64,000 nucleotides of DNA from Rotaria sordida. Taxonomy: Eukaryota > Rotifera > Eurotatoria > Philodinida > Philodinidae. Shown here piece after piece: positions 1 to 14,715 of this stretch (position 1 is the stretch's first letter; each line of letters starts with the position of its first letter). Location: positions 62,001 through 126,000 of the forward strand of contig CAJNOL010000061.1 of NCBI GenBank assembly GCA_905250125.1, written 5' to 3'. The notes below the pieces were generated by a model, which saw nothing but the letters and a program-made list of their open reading frames with translations, was not told the origin of the DNA and ran no database searches. Both the position numbers and the translations under genes were made by a program.

Positions 1-301
1 TAAGGAAATATGTTTTCAATAGTTTTACTCGTTGATAGATATATATATATATAAGAGATAGCTTGTGTCTGGAAGTCTTTTTTGCTTTATATCATCAACA
101 TTTGTACACAAAGAATAACGTTTCCTTCTAATAATATAACGTATATATATATGTATATATATTCCCTGTTGATTAGTGATTTTCTAATGTTTATAGTTAA
201 AATACGATAGAGTATATATGTAATCAAGATTTTAATATATTTGATCATAAAATAGTTCTTTTATTTATTTTTCATTCTATTAAAAACAAATATAAACTTA
301 C
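1..301 (-). other. Intron of the ENTPD-type gene (partial)
   Basis: AT-rich sequence with several (TA)n tracts and no recognisable exon. It follows the donor at 301 and continues beyond the window edge. Confidence 0.6.
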
Positions 302-871
302 TTGTCGTGCAGTAACAAATTGGAATGGATAATTTAAAAATATTTCACGTATTGTTTCAAGTATATGATTTGATCGTGTTGTATTACGTAAACGTACTAA
401 ACGCATACCTGCCGTTGCACCAAGAAAAATTGGTGAAAATTTATGACGATTGGATGGTATTTTTGCTACTGCTTCATTTAAACATGGTGCAAAATAATCA
501 TCTAATAAATCAAGATATTGCTCAAAATCAGATATAGCCTTAAGTTTCATGGAACTGTTGACTTTTATTGGATCACTAACAAATAATGGTGCGAGTGGGC
601 AAACAAAATATTGACTGACTGATGATGTTGTACCTAAACCTTCTGATTTATCAGCAGGCCAATTATAAACAAACATTTCCGTATGAGAACTTCCAGCATC
701 AAAAACAATAGCATAATTAATAAGTGGTGCAAGACGAGCTCGATATATAACTGTCAAATATGTAGCAATTGTGACAGAAAATAAAAACAGAGTAATTGCT
801 ATTCCTTGAGTAAAGCTGACAATAGAACGAATACGATTTTTACGTTTTTGTTTTTGTTGTTGATCATCCAT
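302..871 (-). CDS. Ecto-nucleoside triphosphate diphosphohydrolase (NTPDase), first coding exon only
   Basis: Hydrolyses extracellular nucleoside tri- and diphosphates (CD39/apyrase family). The exon encodes 190 residues: a short basic cytoplasmic tail, a transmembrane segment at about residues 20-42, then apyrase conserved region 1 (DAGSSHTEMFVY, about residues 58-69) and region 2 (GATAGMRL, about residues 150-157). The single N-terminal membrane anchor followed by ACR1 suits the cell-surface ENTPD1/2/3/8 group. The exon ends at 302 with a consensus donor (GTAAGT on the minus strand). Regions ACR3-5 and the rest of the gene must lie to the left of the window, so only the 5' part is present. 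An acceptor-like AG lies at 880-881, eight bases before the start codon. Family assignment is firm; the exact orthologue is not. Confidence 0.88.
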
Positions 872-3800
872 ATGTATTGCTTAAACAATTTATAATATGG
901 ACGAGTATTTTAAATAAAGATTCTCTTTTGTCTCTAGAATATGAGCCATTAGAAAATATAAAAGATGAATAAAAAAAAATATAATGATACAGATATATAC
1001 GTATACATATATATATATCAACTTGTATCCAATTGTAATAAATATTCTTACCACTAATCGATTGTTGTCATATACTAGGGAAAGTGGACATAAATCACAA
1101 AAAAAATCAGATTAGATGTGTATGTGTTTGTGTCTGTGTACTAAACGTAATAAATAAAGTATTTATGATATTCTACATAGGATGGTATTGGAATGGTAAT
1201 TGAAGATAGTTATCTATATCAAATACAAGTTGATTTTAACGACTTATGATAATATCGATGAAGAAGATACGTGTATATTTAGATACATATACATACATAC
1301 ATAAGTAAGTATTCTTCTCGAACTACAGTCTTATCCGTCTTGTTTTTCCGGTCTTTATTATTGTCTGTGCAAGTAGTACGATATTACATACAAGTCGACA
1401 GCATGTACTTCTCTTTTTTTTTTCTTCGCTTTTTCTCATGTTTGCTTTCATTCTTTTTTTCTATCTATCCATAATAAGAATAAGTCGTAATGAATTCAAA
1501 TTTGTTACATTTATATCGATCTTATAATGTAAAATCAATAGGAAAAATATTTAATAACTTACATTTGACACTCACTGAAAGATTCAATAGAATAAATATG
1601 ATATAGTCTGCTTTCACTCGTTCTTTTTTTTTCTTCTGTTTCTGTTCTATTTACAACTTACGTCGGAAATAAAATCAATAGAAGACTTTAAAACCTCAGG
1701 TAATGAGTATAGTAATGCTTATCTTTCTTACTTACTTACTTACCTACCTACAGTCAACTTTTTTTCTTTTTCCTTTCATGGTTAGTTGAATACGAACAAA
1801 TAAAACCTTTCTAGATAAAGATAAATGCTCATGACTTTTTTTTCTTCTGCTCGTGTTATTTTTTTATATACATTTTCCCTAGTTTATTCACATTCTGACA
1901 TAGGGGAAATCTTACAACGTAACTATGCTCAAGAAAGTCCCTTTAACATATTATTGAAAACGATCAACAGCAGAAGTGTTTTTTTTTTCATTTGATGAAT
2001 ATTATCTACATAAAGAAACCGTTGATTTTCCTTTTTCTTGAACTTATTCATTTAAATGTATATTCTGAACATGAACAGAAAAAAAATAGAAGACACAATA
2101 AAAATAACTGATGAAATAATTAATTTCTTTAGTGTGAGTCTTTTCAAATGCCAATTCAATTCAGTCACACATATAAACAAGAGACACGTATAGAGAAGTG
2201 TATAGAGACACATACCCAAATTTATATATAATTCAGATACTACATCTGAAAATGAAGGGCGGTACGAAGTCGATAAGACCGCCATTATCATGATTATCGA
2301 ATAAACAACCATCAGGATTGATTACCATAAGACTCCTTAGGGCTTGGCGAAAGGTGAGTGTCAGCAGTAGTGAAGATTCTAATGGTTGATTGACATGGGA
2401 CATTGTGTAGTGCCAATTTTGTTAAAACACAATGTCATACATTAACAATGACTATTTTGACATTGTTTGAAACATTGTTAATTTAGTATAGTGTATATTA
2501 AGAATGTGACAAGTATATCGAATAATGATTATTAATTATCAAATAGAAATGTGAAAGTTTTATGTTCATTCTCAATATATCCTTATAAATAGAATAGCAC
2601 TTAGATATATCAAATAAAAATAAAAAATAATTTATAGTCTATACGATTTTCTATTTGTTTCTCTCTTTCTGAGATAAGGAAAAAAAACGCAAAATATTGT
2701 CATTTACGTTTTTTTTCTCTTTTCTTTATCTTTCTTTTCTAACTAATTAGATTATAGAGAAATTTTCAATCAATATAACGGCAAAAAGAAAAAAAAATAC
2801 AATATTCTATAAATTCCCTAATTACAATCACAAATATATATATATATATATATATATCGAAATAGAGTACTAATCAATACACACAATCAAATATTTATTT
2901 CATAGGTCATACCTGAAATGAATACTATATCTATGTAAGTCGTGACATTGATGTTTTAATACAATTGGAAATTGTTTTTATTTTATTTTTTTTTTTGTTA
3001 TTAATGATCAAATTACACTTTTCGTATACGCAATTATAAAAATCTAGAATTTCATCTAAAATTAATAAAAACAAAAAGATCTCATTTTTCAACAACTATA
3101 TCAAGAAGCATCATCAACTATCAAAACCATAAAAAAAGATCAATGATTATGTCTACCAACTGTATAAATAGAACATTTGATGTATAACCAAAGCATATAC
3201 AATCCATGAGCTATGATTGATGAATGTTGACAATTAACTAATGGGCAATATATATATATCATCAGTTATATCGAGGATATTTTCAACGGTATTACATTTC
3301 AGATAATTAAAAATACTGGAACAGATTAAATATCTTTCCGATTGTTTGTTTTGAATTATTGAAAATAAAATCTATATAAAACATAGAATTGTTTCATTTC
3401 AATATTGATATATGTCACTCAATTTGTTTATCATACTAAAAAAAAAGATTAAATTCAAAAATATATATATATATTAATAGAATGTTTTCTTTTATTCTCG
3501 TCAAATAATCTTCTTTCTAATTATATATGTCATCTCGAAGAAAGACATTCGTTAGGTTAAACGATTGATTGGATATATCATATGTTTTTTATTATAAGTA
3601 ATGGTAGGACAACTACCCTAGGTATGATTGATTGATATGTTACTCATTCATATATATATATATATATATATCTATGTATGTTGAAAATTGACTGTTACAC
3701 GATACTGTCTCATGCTCAAGTCAATAATGACATATTGAGGTTGATCAGGAAAGTATAAATGTCAAAAATTAAGCAAAACAAAAGATTCTTAAATGGCTTA

Positions 3801-4778
3801 TTAAGAAAGTCATAGAGTAAAAGATTTTTATGGTGCGAAAAGTTTATATATAATAATATAGATCTAAGGAATATTATATCATGACATTTACTGCATAATT
3901 ATATTCCATTTATTCAGTTTGTTTTTCCCAAACTGACGAAAAAAAAAATAAACAATTCAATCTAATTTTTGTAATAAATACATTTTTTCAATACAATAAT
4001 ATCGATAAAGAGCATACAAATTTATTATAGTACTATACGATAATGAGCTGTTTGAGAACACTGTTTCTTTCTATAGAAATAATAATTCAAATATGTTTTT
4101 CCTAAGTAAACTAATAAAAGTAGTAGATGACTTGTTGTAACATTAATTCTTTGAAGACATACATCATGAAGAAAAGAAAGAAAAAAAAAGTACATTGAAA
4201 GCTTTTAAAATTTCAATAATGTAGACTGACAAGGCAAATTTTATTTAATCAAGAAGAAAAAAAAAAGAAATTGTTTTGTAAGTCAAAAACTTTTTCAAAT
4301 CAAATTTATTACTAGATCTTCGATCTTCTAAACTATTGAGATAGATCAATTCTTATTAAAGGAATTGATCTATCTCAAAAGTTCTTTTGAGTAATTCATA
4401 CGAAGAGTTGTCATAGGCTTAGACATAATTTGCAGAATGAATATTAACTATGCGTGAATACAAAAGAAAAATACATTTATGTATTAATTTAGGGCATATG
4501 TGTGAAAACATTTTTGTATATCAGTAAAATGAAACACCTAATACTTCAACACATCTAATGTTTTTTATTTCGTCTATATTTAATGTTAACAGAAAAATAT
4601 TTCAATATATTTGAGAATATTTTAAATATTAAAATAGAAAATTACTTCAAATCAATATGATTAATAATGTAATATATGGTATGACGATGATGATATTCCT
4701 TATAATAAGGCTATCAAAATTATTCAATCAGATTTATTTTCAATTATTTTCCGATGTTTTGAACGCTATGAACAATGT
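872..4778. other. Intergenic AT-rich DNA with simple repeats
   Basis: I see no supportable gene. It holds (TA)n tracts near 2832-2857 and 3650-3671, a TTAC/CTAC tetranucleotide tract near 1729-1752 and many poly-T runs. A perfect 17-bp hairpin with a 9-nt loop lies at 4336-4378 (stem TTGAGATAGATCAATTC). The promoter of the minus-strand ENTPD-type gene should lie in the first few hundred bases, but no motif was recognised. Confidence 0.5.
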
Positions 4779-6105
4779 AAGGTGCTCGCATCGCAAAAAT
4801 CAAGTGAAATTTTTGTTTCGAAATCTTTTAATATCATTTGATAGAGCTTGAGCTGCTAATTACGAAAAACTACTTTTAAGCCTAAGTGAATGTTTTCTTC
4901 CAGTCGAATAACACGAAATACTCGAAGGATATCGTTTTCTTCAAAAAATACATCTTTTTCAAAATATGGGAAAATTTTCTATCTTTCGACTTCTGGAGAT
5001 AATTTTTTCAAATGCAGCATCAAAAATTGAGTACGGACAAGTTATTAAATCGGCTCAAGACCGCAAACTCTAATAGTGGTAGCGCTTCGAACCGTGTTCA
5101 GTGAGATACGTATAGGCCGATTTTGTAAACCTATCTAGTTTTTTCACGTAAGCGATGAAGTGAGGTATTTTATCTCATTCAATTCATCATACCATCAGTC
5201 ACAAAGTTACGTACCGTTTTTTTTATTGCCTTTTATTTTATTCGCCGAGAAAAATCATGTTTACTGCGTTTTGGTCCAAATAGCTAGATTTCTGCTCGTA
5301 ACTCTCAATTTTCTTCGTCAAAAATTGGATTTTATATAAAAAGATTATCATATCTGGAATCAGCGTAAAAAATCGAGTCGATTGATATATATTTTAATTT
5401 TTTCTAATGAATTCAGTTTTTTTTTCGAGTTTTCATCTGTTACGGTGGCTGAAAATTTCACCAAAAAATCAAACATAATTAAAAGTGTGGAAACATACAT
5501 TAATCGACTCGATTTTTTACGCTGATTCCGAATATGATAGTTTTTTTAAATATAAAGTCTAATTTTTGACGAAGAAAATTGAGAATTACGAGCAGAAATC
5601 TACGTATTTGGGGCAAAACATAATAAACGTAATTTTTCTTGACGAAGAAAAGAAAAGGAAAAAAAGGGTACGTAACTGTATGAATGATAGAATGATGAGT
5701 CGAATGAGATAATATATTTCACTTCATCGCTTACGTGACAAAACAAGATAGGTTTACAAAATCGACCTATACGTATCTCATTCGACGCGATTCGAAGCGT
5801 CATCACCAATCGAGTTTGAAGTTCTGAGTCGATTTAACAACTTGCCCGTACTCAATTTTTGATGCTACATCTGAAAAAATTATCTCCAGAAATCGAAAGA
5901 TAGAAAGTTTCCCATATTTTGAAAAAGATGTATTTTTTGAAGAAAACGACATCCTTCGAGTATTTCGTATTTTTCGACTGGAAGAAAATATTCACTTAGG
6001 CTTAAAAGTCGTTTTTCGTGATCATCAGCTCAAGCTCTATCAAATGATGTAGAAAAAAGGTCGAAAAAAAAAATTTCACTTGAAGTTTGAATTGCTTGCA
6101 CCTTA
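4779..6105. repeat. Long imperfect palindrome (foldback element), arms about 605 bp
   Basis: The left arm (about 4779-5384) is repeated in reverse complement in the right arm (about 5501-6105), with a unique centre of about 116 bp. Matching blocks include AGAGCTTGAGCTG near 4843 against CAGCTCAAGCTCT near 6027, and AAAAATCGAGTCGATT at the inner end of the left arm against its complement at about 5501-5516. The arms differ by scattered substitutions and small indels, so this is an old copy, not an assembly artefact. Short ORFs inside it are not convincing. No transposase or clear target-site duplication was seen; a foldback or MITE-like element is the simplest reading. Confidence 0.75.
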
Positions 6106-7828
6106 AATATAATGAATCAAGAAGTAAAAATTGTTTGTAATAAGAATAAAAGAAAATAAAATCGATATTCTCAAAACATAAGATCTCTTGCAAATCCTAA
6201 ACGTGGTTTTCTAGCATAAAAAAAAAAGCATAAATATGAGTAAATAAGATGATAGAGAAAATAGATTTCCTGGAAATTAGATGTTTCCGAGTTATCTATG
6301 GCCTGTTTTGGTTGAGATGCAGCAATCTCGTGGAGAATTCACAAATAATTTGTCTCTAGAGAATAATACAAAAAAAATCGAACTTTAAGATCTTCCGTTA
6401 GGCTTTTTATCTTAGGCAACGTACATCGACGAGAACTCAGAAATAACTCATTTTCTAAAAATTATTTCTTTCATTGTTTAAGATATTCTAAATAAAATGA
6501 TATTTGAGTATTTTTCAGACACTGAAAAATTAGAATTTAGAATTTTCTGAAGATTTCATACGGGCAAATCTATAAGACGTTACGAAATGACAGGTGAATC
6601 GATCGTATACAAACAAACTTCGAAAGCTATTAAACAAACTATATACATTTAATCATTTTTCTATTCTTAGAAATCTTTATGTACTATTTCTTTTTTTTTT
6701 TACATTGCTCGAATTGCTAAAGCTATTTTAATCTTAAAATCATAAATCATCATTTCATAGGCATTTGTTTTGGTATGTCTTCGGAAGAAAAAAAAACCGT
6801 ACGACATCAAATTAAAAATAAATATCGTCTCTATGTATTACTGCTAATATACAAATAATTGCAATTTCAAAACACATTTGTTGATTATGTTTAATCAATA
6901 ATGAAGTTATATAAAAAAAAAAAAGAAACCTTTCGAGCACTTTGTACTAACTTCTACTTGAATTATTTGACTGTCTTTTTTTTGGTGTTTAAGACAGTTG
7001 AAAAAAAGAACTCGAAAATAAATTTAACAGCTATTGTACATAGTATAGTCCATATCTTATGTCAACAAATCCAGACCGATCTAATAAAAAAGAAACTTAC
7101 TAGATTATTGTTTTTTGTTGTCACAACAAACTTCGTATGAGGCATTTATGTTTGTGTATAATCGAATCAATACAACATAGTAAACGACCTTGTACGTACA
7201 CTTGAAACAAGTATTTATATCCGAAAAAAAGAGCAAGATTATTGCCATCATTCATACTTTGAATCTCAATAAAAATAAAAAGCGGATGTATCATTCAATA
7301 TATTGAATTTAGATTTTTATTTTAATTAATTGAAAAAGAAAATATAGAGAAAGAAATTTCTATTAAGACGTTTTTAACAATAATAATACAAAAATTTGTT
7401 TTAGAATAACATACATCAAATATTTGATTTTTTTTGATACTTTTGTCATTGTTATTCTTTTATAAATTATTATTACGAACTTTATTTTAAGAAACAATCC
7501 ATAGAAAAAAAAATATGAGTACAAATGACTGAAAGTTATTACTTGCATAAAAATAATACGTGACTAATATAATTGAACAATTTAGTAAACATAATTAGTT
7601 TTTTACTCACGTTTATTGGTTTTTATATGATTATAGCATATAAGCCAAATTTTAAAAACAACTTTGTTGATAATAAATTTGCTGAGAAATCTTAATAATG
7701 AATATTCAAACGAACTAGTAAGATTAATATCGAGGTAAACTCAATCTTGATTTAAACAAGTTTTAGCTTAAGAATCATATGGGAAATATGTTTCTTTTGA
7801 AGTTATTATTCATCCAAGTCGAACAAGC
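6106..7828. other. Intergenic AT-rich DNA
   Basis: No gene, RNA or element could be supported. Only short accidental open frames and poly-A/T runs are present. Confidence 0.5.
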
Positions 7829-8110
7829 ACGTTCGTAAACGATCGTATAGGGAGAAATACGACCAAATACATGGCTCAGTATTACGATTGTAAATCTCCG
7901 TGTCGTATACGGAGTAATACGGTTATATACGGTCGTTTACGATTTTCGTGTACGCAGTTCGTATATGGTGATTGGTATACTCCGTATTTCTCCGTAAACG
8001 ATCGTATCGCAGCGTATACGGTCATGACGATATACAATTGTAATACTGAGTCATGTATTGCGGTAAAATACGACCGTAAACAATCGTATGGAGGTCGTAT
8101 ACGAAGTCTG
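7829..8110. repeat. Short palindromic element rich in CGTATACG-like words
   Basis: The sequence around 7836-7950 is repeated in reverse complement at about 7985-8105. For example ACATGGCTCAGTATTACGAT near 7872 matches the complement of a block near 8036-8060. The element is dense in CGTA, TACG, CGATCG and GTATACG words and is clearly richer in CpG than its surroundings. Its open frame (7871-8113) spans the palindrome and is not taken as a gene. Confidence 0.7.
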
Positions 8111-9763
8111 TAATCGTTGACGTGGGTCGCCTCTTTTTTTTTGTTCTAAGTTTATTCTAACAAAAATTCAAATGATTTTAAAATTTTTGTCAAATGTCAT
8201 TAGTAACTCTTTAGCAATTTTATCTTACCTTATCTACATGTGGCATAAATGAAGAAAAACATCAACAGATTTCTTTTTATCATCTTGGCATTAACACTCA
8301 TACTAGAAGACTGCGCTCATGTTATTTAACTTCATGCTATAATAATACAGACTGATATACCATAATACTATATCTCATATATAGTTGATGATTTATATAC
8401 AATACATCTCAAGAGATTCATTGCGTGAGAAAAAATAAAAATAATAACATTTACATGCATGAACTTAGAATCTATATCGCGGGAAAGATAATTGTTACGT
8501 GATCAAATTAGGTATAGGTTTGATAATAGATATTTCAATTGATAATCTTTGTTTCAAGTAAAAAAAACCAAAAATTTTGTTCCCTAATATAATTAGTCTT
8601 CGTTTTCTCTTGAAAAACAACAATCATACAAAAAAAAATAAAATTTCTTTCATTAAAAAGTTTATCAGAAGAGTCTATTAATGTTTTACAAATTGTAATA
8701 CTGTTATATGTAGACCTCTATATTAGTCGAGACTTGTACTAACATTTGTCATTTGTCTACCATTATAACCAATCGTAGCTGATCTTTTTATAAAAAGGTC
8801 ATTAGACAAACTCTATATTATACATACGAATAAATTATTATTTCTATTTTTTAAAAGAGAATTTTTTGATTGAAATTATTTTATTAAAAAAAAAAATAAA
8901 TAATTGATATAAATATATATATAAAAATTTTTTGATAGATGATGACTCATCTTCGCCATTCTTTTCTTTTTTTTTTTTTGCATTTATTTGTTCTGTTGTT
9001 AATGATGCTTTCTCCTCCCTCCTACACTTTATGCCACGTCGTATTTTATTTTCAATATCTTACTTTTCTTTTTATAGTTTAGATGAGCATTTTTTTTTTT
9101 ACTATTATACCAATCAAAATGTTAGCATGTAACTATAACCTATCGACCAGCTTTAAGGGTATCTATAATATTTATTTTTCATAGTATTAAAAAAAACAAC
9201 AACAAACAAACAAACTAATCATTAACTAACGTTAGTATTTTGTAAATTTAATTCGACTAATAATATTTAAATAGATAGTATAATAAATTTTTTTTTGTTT
9301 GTTTTTTTTCTTTAAATTATTCAAACTATTATCTATTCAAAGAAATATATGTTAATTTCAAATAGGTCAATGAGTGAATATATTTAACACATCTTAAAAA
9401 ATAAACGATGTAAAGTAATAATTAAATCCTAAAGTTTTCAAATATAAAAATTGAATTCGATAAAATACATACTTTTTTTTAAATTTTTTATTATTAATGT
9501 CTATTATTAAACTAACACGTAGAGTTATTAAATGTAAAAGTTTTGTGAATAAATGTTTTTCTTTCTTAAAAAAAAAATGCTTTTATACTCATCGAAATGC
9601 TATATTTTCAAGTATATATATATATATAAAATTGTCGATGTCTAGGTCTATTTTTCTCTATTGTTAAGTTATTACAAAAAAAAAAAAAAAAAAAGAAAGT
9701 ATACGTCCGACCATTTCTTATTTAAATACATATTAATAAATCAAAATTTTATGAATTTTTAAG
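8111..9763. other. Intergenic region upstream of the ARF gene
   Basis: AT-rich, with poly-A and poly-T runs and no coding signal. The 3' end contains a TTTTTAAG acceptor-like site at 9757-9763 and an (ATT)n tract just before the ARF start codon. Confidence 0.5.
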
Positions 9764-9800
9764 ATTATTATTATTATTATTATTTTAAAAATAAATAAAT

Positions 9801-10652
<852 letters not shown>

Positions 10653-11083
10653 ACATTTCAATGAAATAAATATAAACGATAAAAGAACTTTCATAAATAT
10701 ATATATATACATACATATATATATATATTCCATAAATTTTTTTTTTTTGTTCTCTTAGTTCTTGTGCTTGTTGTTTTATCATAATAAACAAAACAAAAAA
10801 AGACAAAACGAGAATAAATTTCTCATTTTATTTCTTTGCTTAACATTTATTTATTTGTCAGTGCACATTACTAACTACTGTTGTTACCTTTGTTTTTTTG
10901 GTTTAGTTTCTTATTTATTGGGTCACATATCTTTTTACAGTTGACTACTTTTTTTTTTCTTTATGCACTTGTTTCTTTCATATTTGTCTTATTTCTCAAG
11001 TTAAAAAAATAAAACGAACATGCCTATGTATATGGATGTAACCGTAGTATTATATATTGAATTTTCATTTGTCTTTTTGAGAT

Positions 11084-12378
<1,295 letters not shown>

Positions 12379-12640
12379 GATTTCAATAGCAATGAAAATT
12401 TTTTAAAGCTTGATTCTTTGCAATAAAATTAATGCTTTTCATATAATGAATCCATTTTTGATTTGTTGATTTTTTTTTTCATTAGCTCAAGCTTTATATG
12501 TAATAGGGTGCTAATCGATTTCTTTTTGTTTTTTTAGAAATAAACTTAGATTTATATTTTTAACGAAAATTAGCAGTAGAATGTGATTGCATGAATTAAA
12601 ATGATTGAAAATTTAATTTACTGATTTTATATATATATAT
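12379..12640. other. Ribokinase 3' flank
   Basis: 3' untranslated and intergenic sequence with AATAAA at 12422-12427 and a (TA)n tract before 12640. No further feature was seen. Confidence 0.5.
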
Positions 12641-13354
12641 ACGAAATTCTTACGTACAGAAAAGAATATGCATGCGAAAGTTGACTTTAAATTGTGGAAA
12701 CATAAAATTGTAATCTACTAATTATATTTCACTTTGTTTGTCTTCAAAAGGAATTCGTAGAAACTTTTACTTATTATTTATTTCATTAAATAATATTTTC
12801 TTTCAAAATTACCCGATGAGTTTAGAAAAAAAGGAAGATGATTAGTAAAAATTGCTTAGGAAATAGTACAGATTTGCGCACTATGCAGGATTTTTCAAGA
12901 TCTTAGATTAATCATTTGGTCCCACTTCACATTTCTATTGTATTTGATTTCTTTTATATCATAAACTTTCGTTGAATTTCTTTTCTTCTATTCACTATTA
13001 TATGATCGTTTCCTCTTGTTGCTTGGCAACAATCTCTACAAGTATGACAACTTAAGTCATATTTATTCACTTCTACCAGATATCCAGAGTATTTGATATG
13101 ACGTAAAGAAACAGTGTCCTTAAGAGCTATATATATTCATATTCTTGGCAAATAAATAAAATAGTATGTCTCTCCTGCGATATGGCAAATGATTCATTGA
13201 AAAATATATCTGATAATTATAAAATAAGATTTTGGGTTTTGGTTGTTAGACGTTATTCGAAGGTACACTTAGTAAATAGACAAATGTCATACAAGATTGG
13301 TAATATCGGTTTTTGTTTTTCATCATACTTAAGGGATATTTATCTATTTAAGTA
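12641..13354 (+). pseudogene. Decayed duplicate of the OSBPL9 upstream region and first exon
   Basis: 13250-13354 aligns with the first coding exon of the OSBPL9-type gene at 19138-19242. The start ATG has become ACG, the codon for Trp10 has become TAG and that for Gln18 TAA, and the donor GTAAGA has become GTAGAT. Upstream, about 12845-13249 matches 18640-19137 in long blocks: the same TTGCTTGGCAAC / TTACTTAGCAAC segment, CCTTAAGAGCTATATATA and AAATGATTCATTGAAAAAT. About 12641-12730 also resembles 17759-17885. The copy stops at the end of exon 1, so no functional product is possible. It is a direct-orientation segmental duplication about 5.9 kb upstream of the intact gene. Confidence 0.85.
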
Positions 13355-14280
13355 GATAGTGACTGTTATTCAAGTTTGAAGTCTCATAACTTTTTTATTT
13401 TTTATCATTTTGGGCAAACAAACACTGAAAAGTAATCTGAAGTGTTCTCTATATGTTTATCTAAAAATCTCTAACAGATACCTGTAAAAAATTGTTCATC
13501 ATCTACTTTTCTAAAAGTCCCATCGTTTGTTAAGGATAGCCTTATACCAGGTTATTATGAATACTTACTGTATAGTATGGGTGTGGGTCCAAATACATAG
13601 AATACCGATATCCACTTTTTTTGTTTTTTGAAAATTAAGTATCTCGAAAAGGAATCATCCATTTTGGCTGAAAATTTTGGTGCAGGTTAGAAATCATTAG
13701 AGCAGTTGATCGACAAGATTTCAGATCGAAATAGATTCATTTGACTTTGATGTAGATAACATGTGCTAGGCAGAAAATTTGGTGAAACGGATGCAACTTT
13801 TACCAACAAGCTATAAGCACGAACATTTTTAGGATTTTCTTAATATAACTGAAACCTACTTGTAGCCAAAAGATGTAGTCAAAAGCTTGGAATCAGCTAA
13901 GGTACTTTCCTCGTTAGTATTATTTAGTTTTTCTCATGGAAGAAGTGCAGACATTTATGAAAAGGATGACCTATATTTGAGAGTAATTTCTTTTCAAATA
14001 AAATAATGTTTTACATATCTCTGTTGAAAGATAATTTCTCTTCCAGATAGAAAGTAATTACTTAAGATAGATTGTTGTCAAATCAAAAAAAAAGACAGCT
14101 GGTAGCTTAGAAGAATAAATAACGATATTTGAAAATAATTCCACTAAAAATAAGAACGCATAAAAAGTATCAAATCGATTAAGTGTTAACCATAATATTT
14201 TCTACTTCGATTAATACCAAACAATTTTTCTGTATTTCGAATAACATCTGATGAAGAATCATTTCAAGACGAGTGTCAAT
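13355..14280. other. Intergenic DNA
   Basis: No gene supported. Near 13576 is a GGGTGTGGGTCC stretch resembling the G/T-rich core of the element at 14281-14715. The rest shows nothing recognisable. Confidence 0.4.
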
Positions 14281-14715
14281 TGGTAACACGACTGTTGCTG
14301 TCCAGACAGATGCTTCCGCGACAGTTGCTTCCGGAACAGTTGCGCCCAAGAGACAGTTGTTTTCCGAACACTTGCTTCCGCGATACTTGTTCCCCAACAA
14401 CAATTGCTCCCTGGACACTTGCTCCCTGGGCACTTGCCCCTCGGACACTAGTTCCCGCAACAGGGTTATGGATGTGAGTGTCAGTATGAGTGCGAGTATG
14501 GATGTGGGTCCGAATGTGACTGTGAGCGGATATGAGTGTCGGTATGACTGTGGATGCGGGGCGTGGGAGATGCATTGGCTGTGAATGTCCGTCACTTCTT
14601 TGCACACTCACATCCACACCCGTGTCGCGGGAGCAAGTGTCAGGGGAGTAACTGTTTCGAGAGCAACTGTCTCAGGAGCATCTGCCTGGGAAGCAACAGT
14701 CGTGTTACGATTTAA
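14281..14715. repeat. Palindromic element with terminal repeats made of 15-bp tandem units
   Basis: The left end (GTAACACGACTGTTGCT at about 14281) is mirrored at the right end (about 14695-14711, AGCAACAGTCGTGTTAC). Each arm is a degenerate tandem array of 15-bp units of the form ACACTTGCTCCCTGG, roughly ten units on the left and five on the right. The centre (about 14464-14575) is G/T-rich, with words such as GGATGTGGGTCCGAATGTGA. GC content is far above the neighbourhood. All reading frames here are open because the repeat unit is a multiple of three; I treat the ORFs as by-products. Confidence 0.75.

Noticed and set aside
2052..2312. 86-residue hydrophobic open frame on the minus strand
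   Set aside because: AT-rich sequence readily gives Ile/Phe/Leu-rich frames; no family, no splice context, no codon bias.
5600..5809. Open frame inside the 4779-6105 palindrome
   Set aside because: It lies in one arm only; the corresponding frame in the other arm is broken, so it is not under coding constraint.
8932..9132. 66-residue open frame, plus strand
   Set aside because: Low-complexity Phe/Ser sequence from poly-T runs.
14179..14617. Overlapping open frames in several frames on both strands
   Set aside because: Produced by the 15-bp tandem units, a multiple of three; simultaneous openness in several frames indicates repeat structure.
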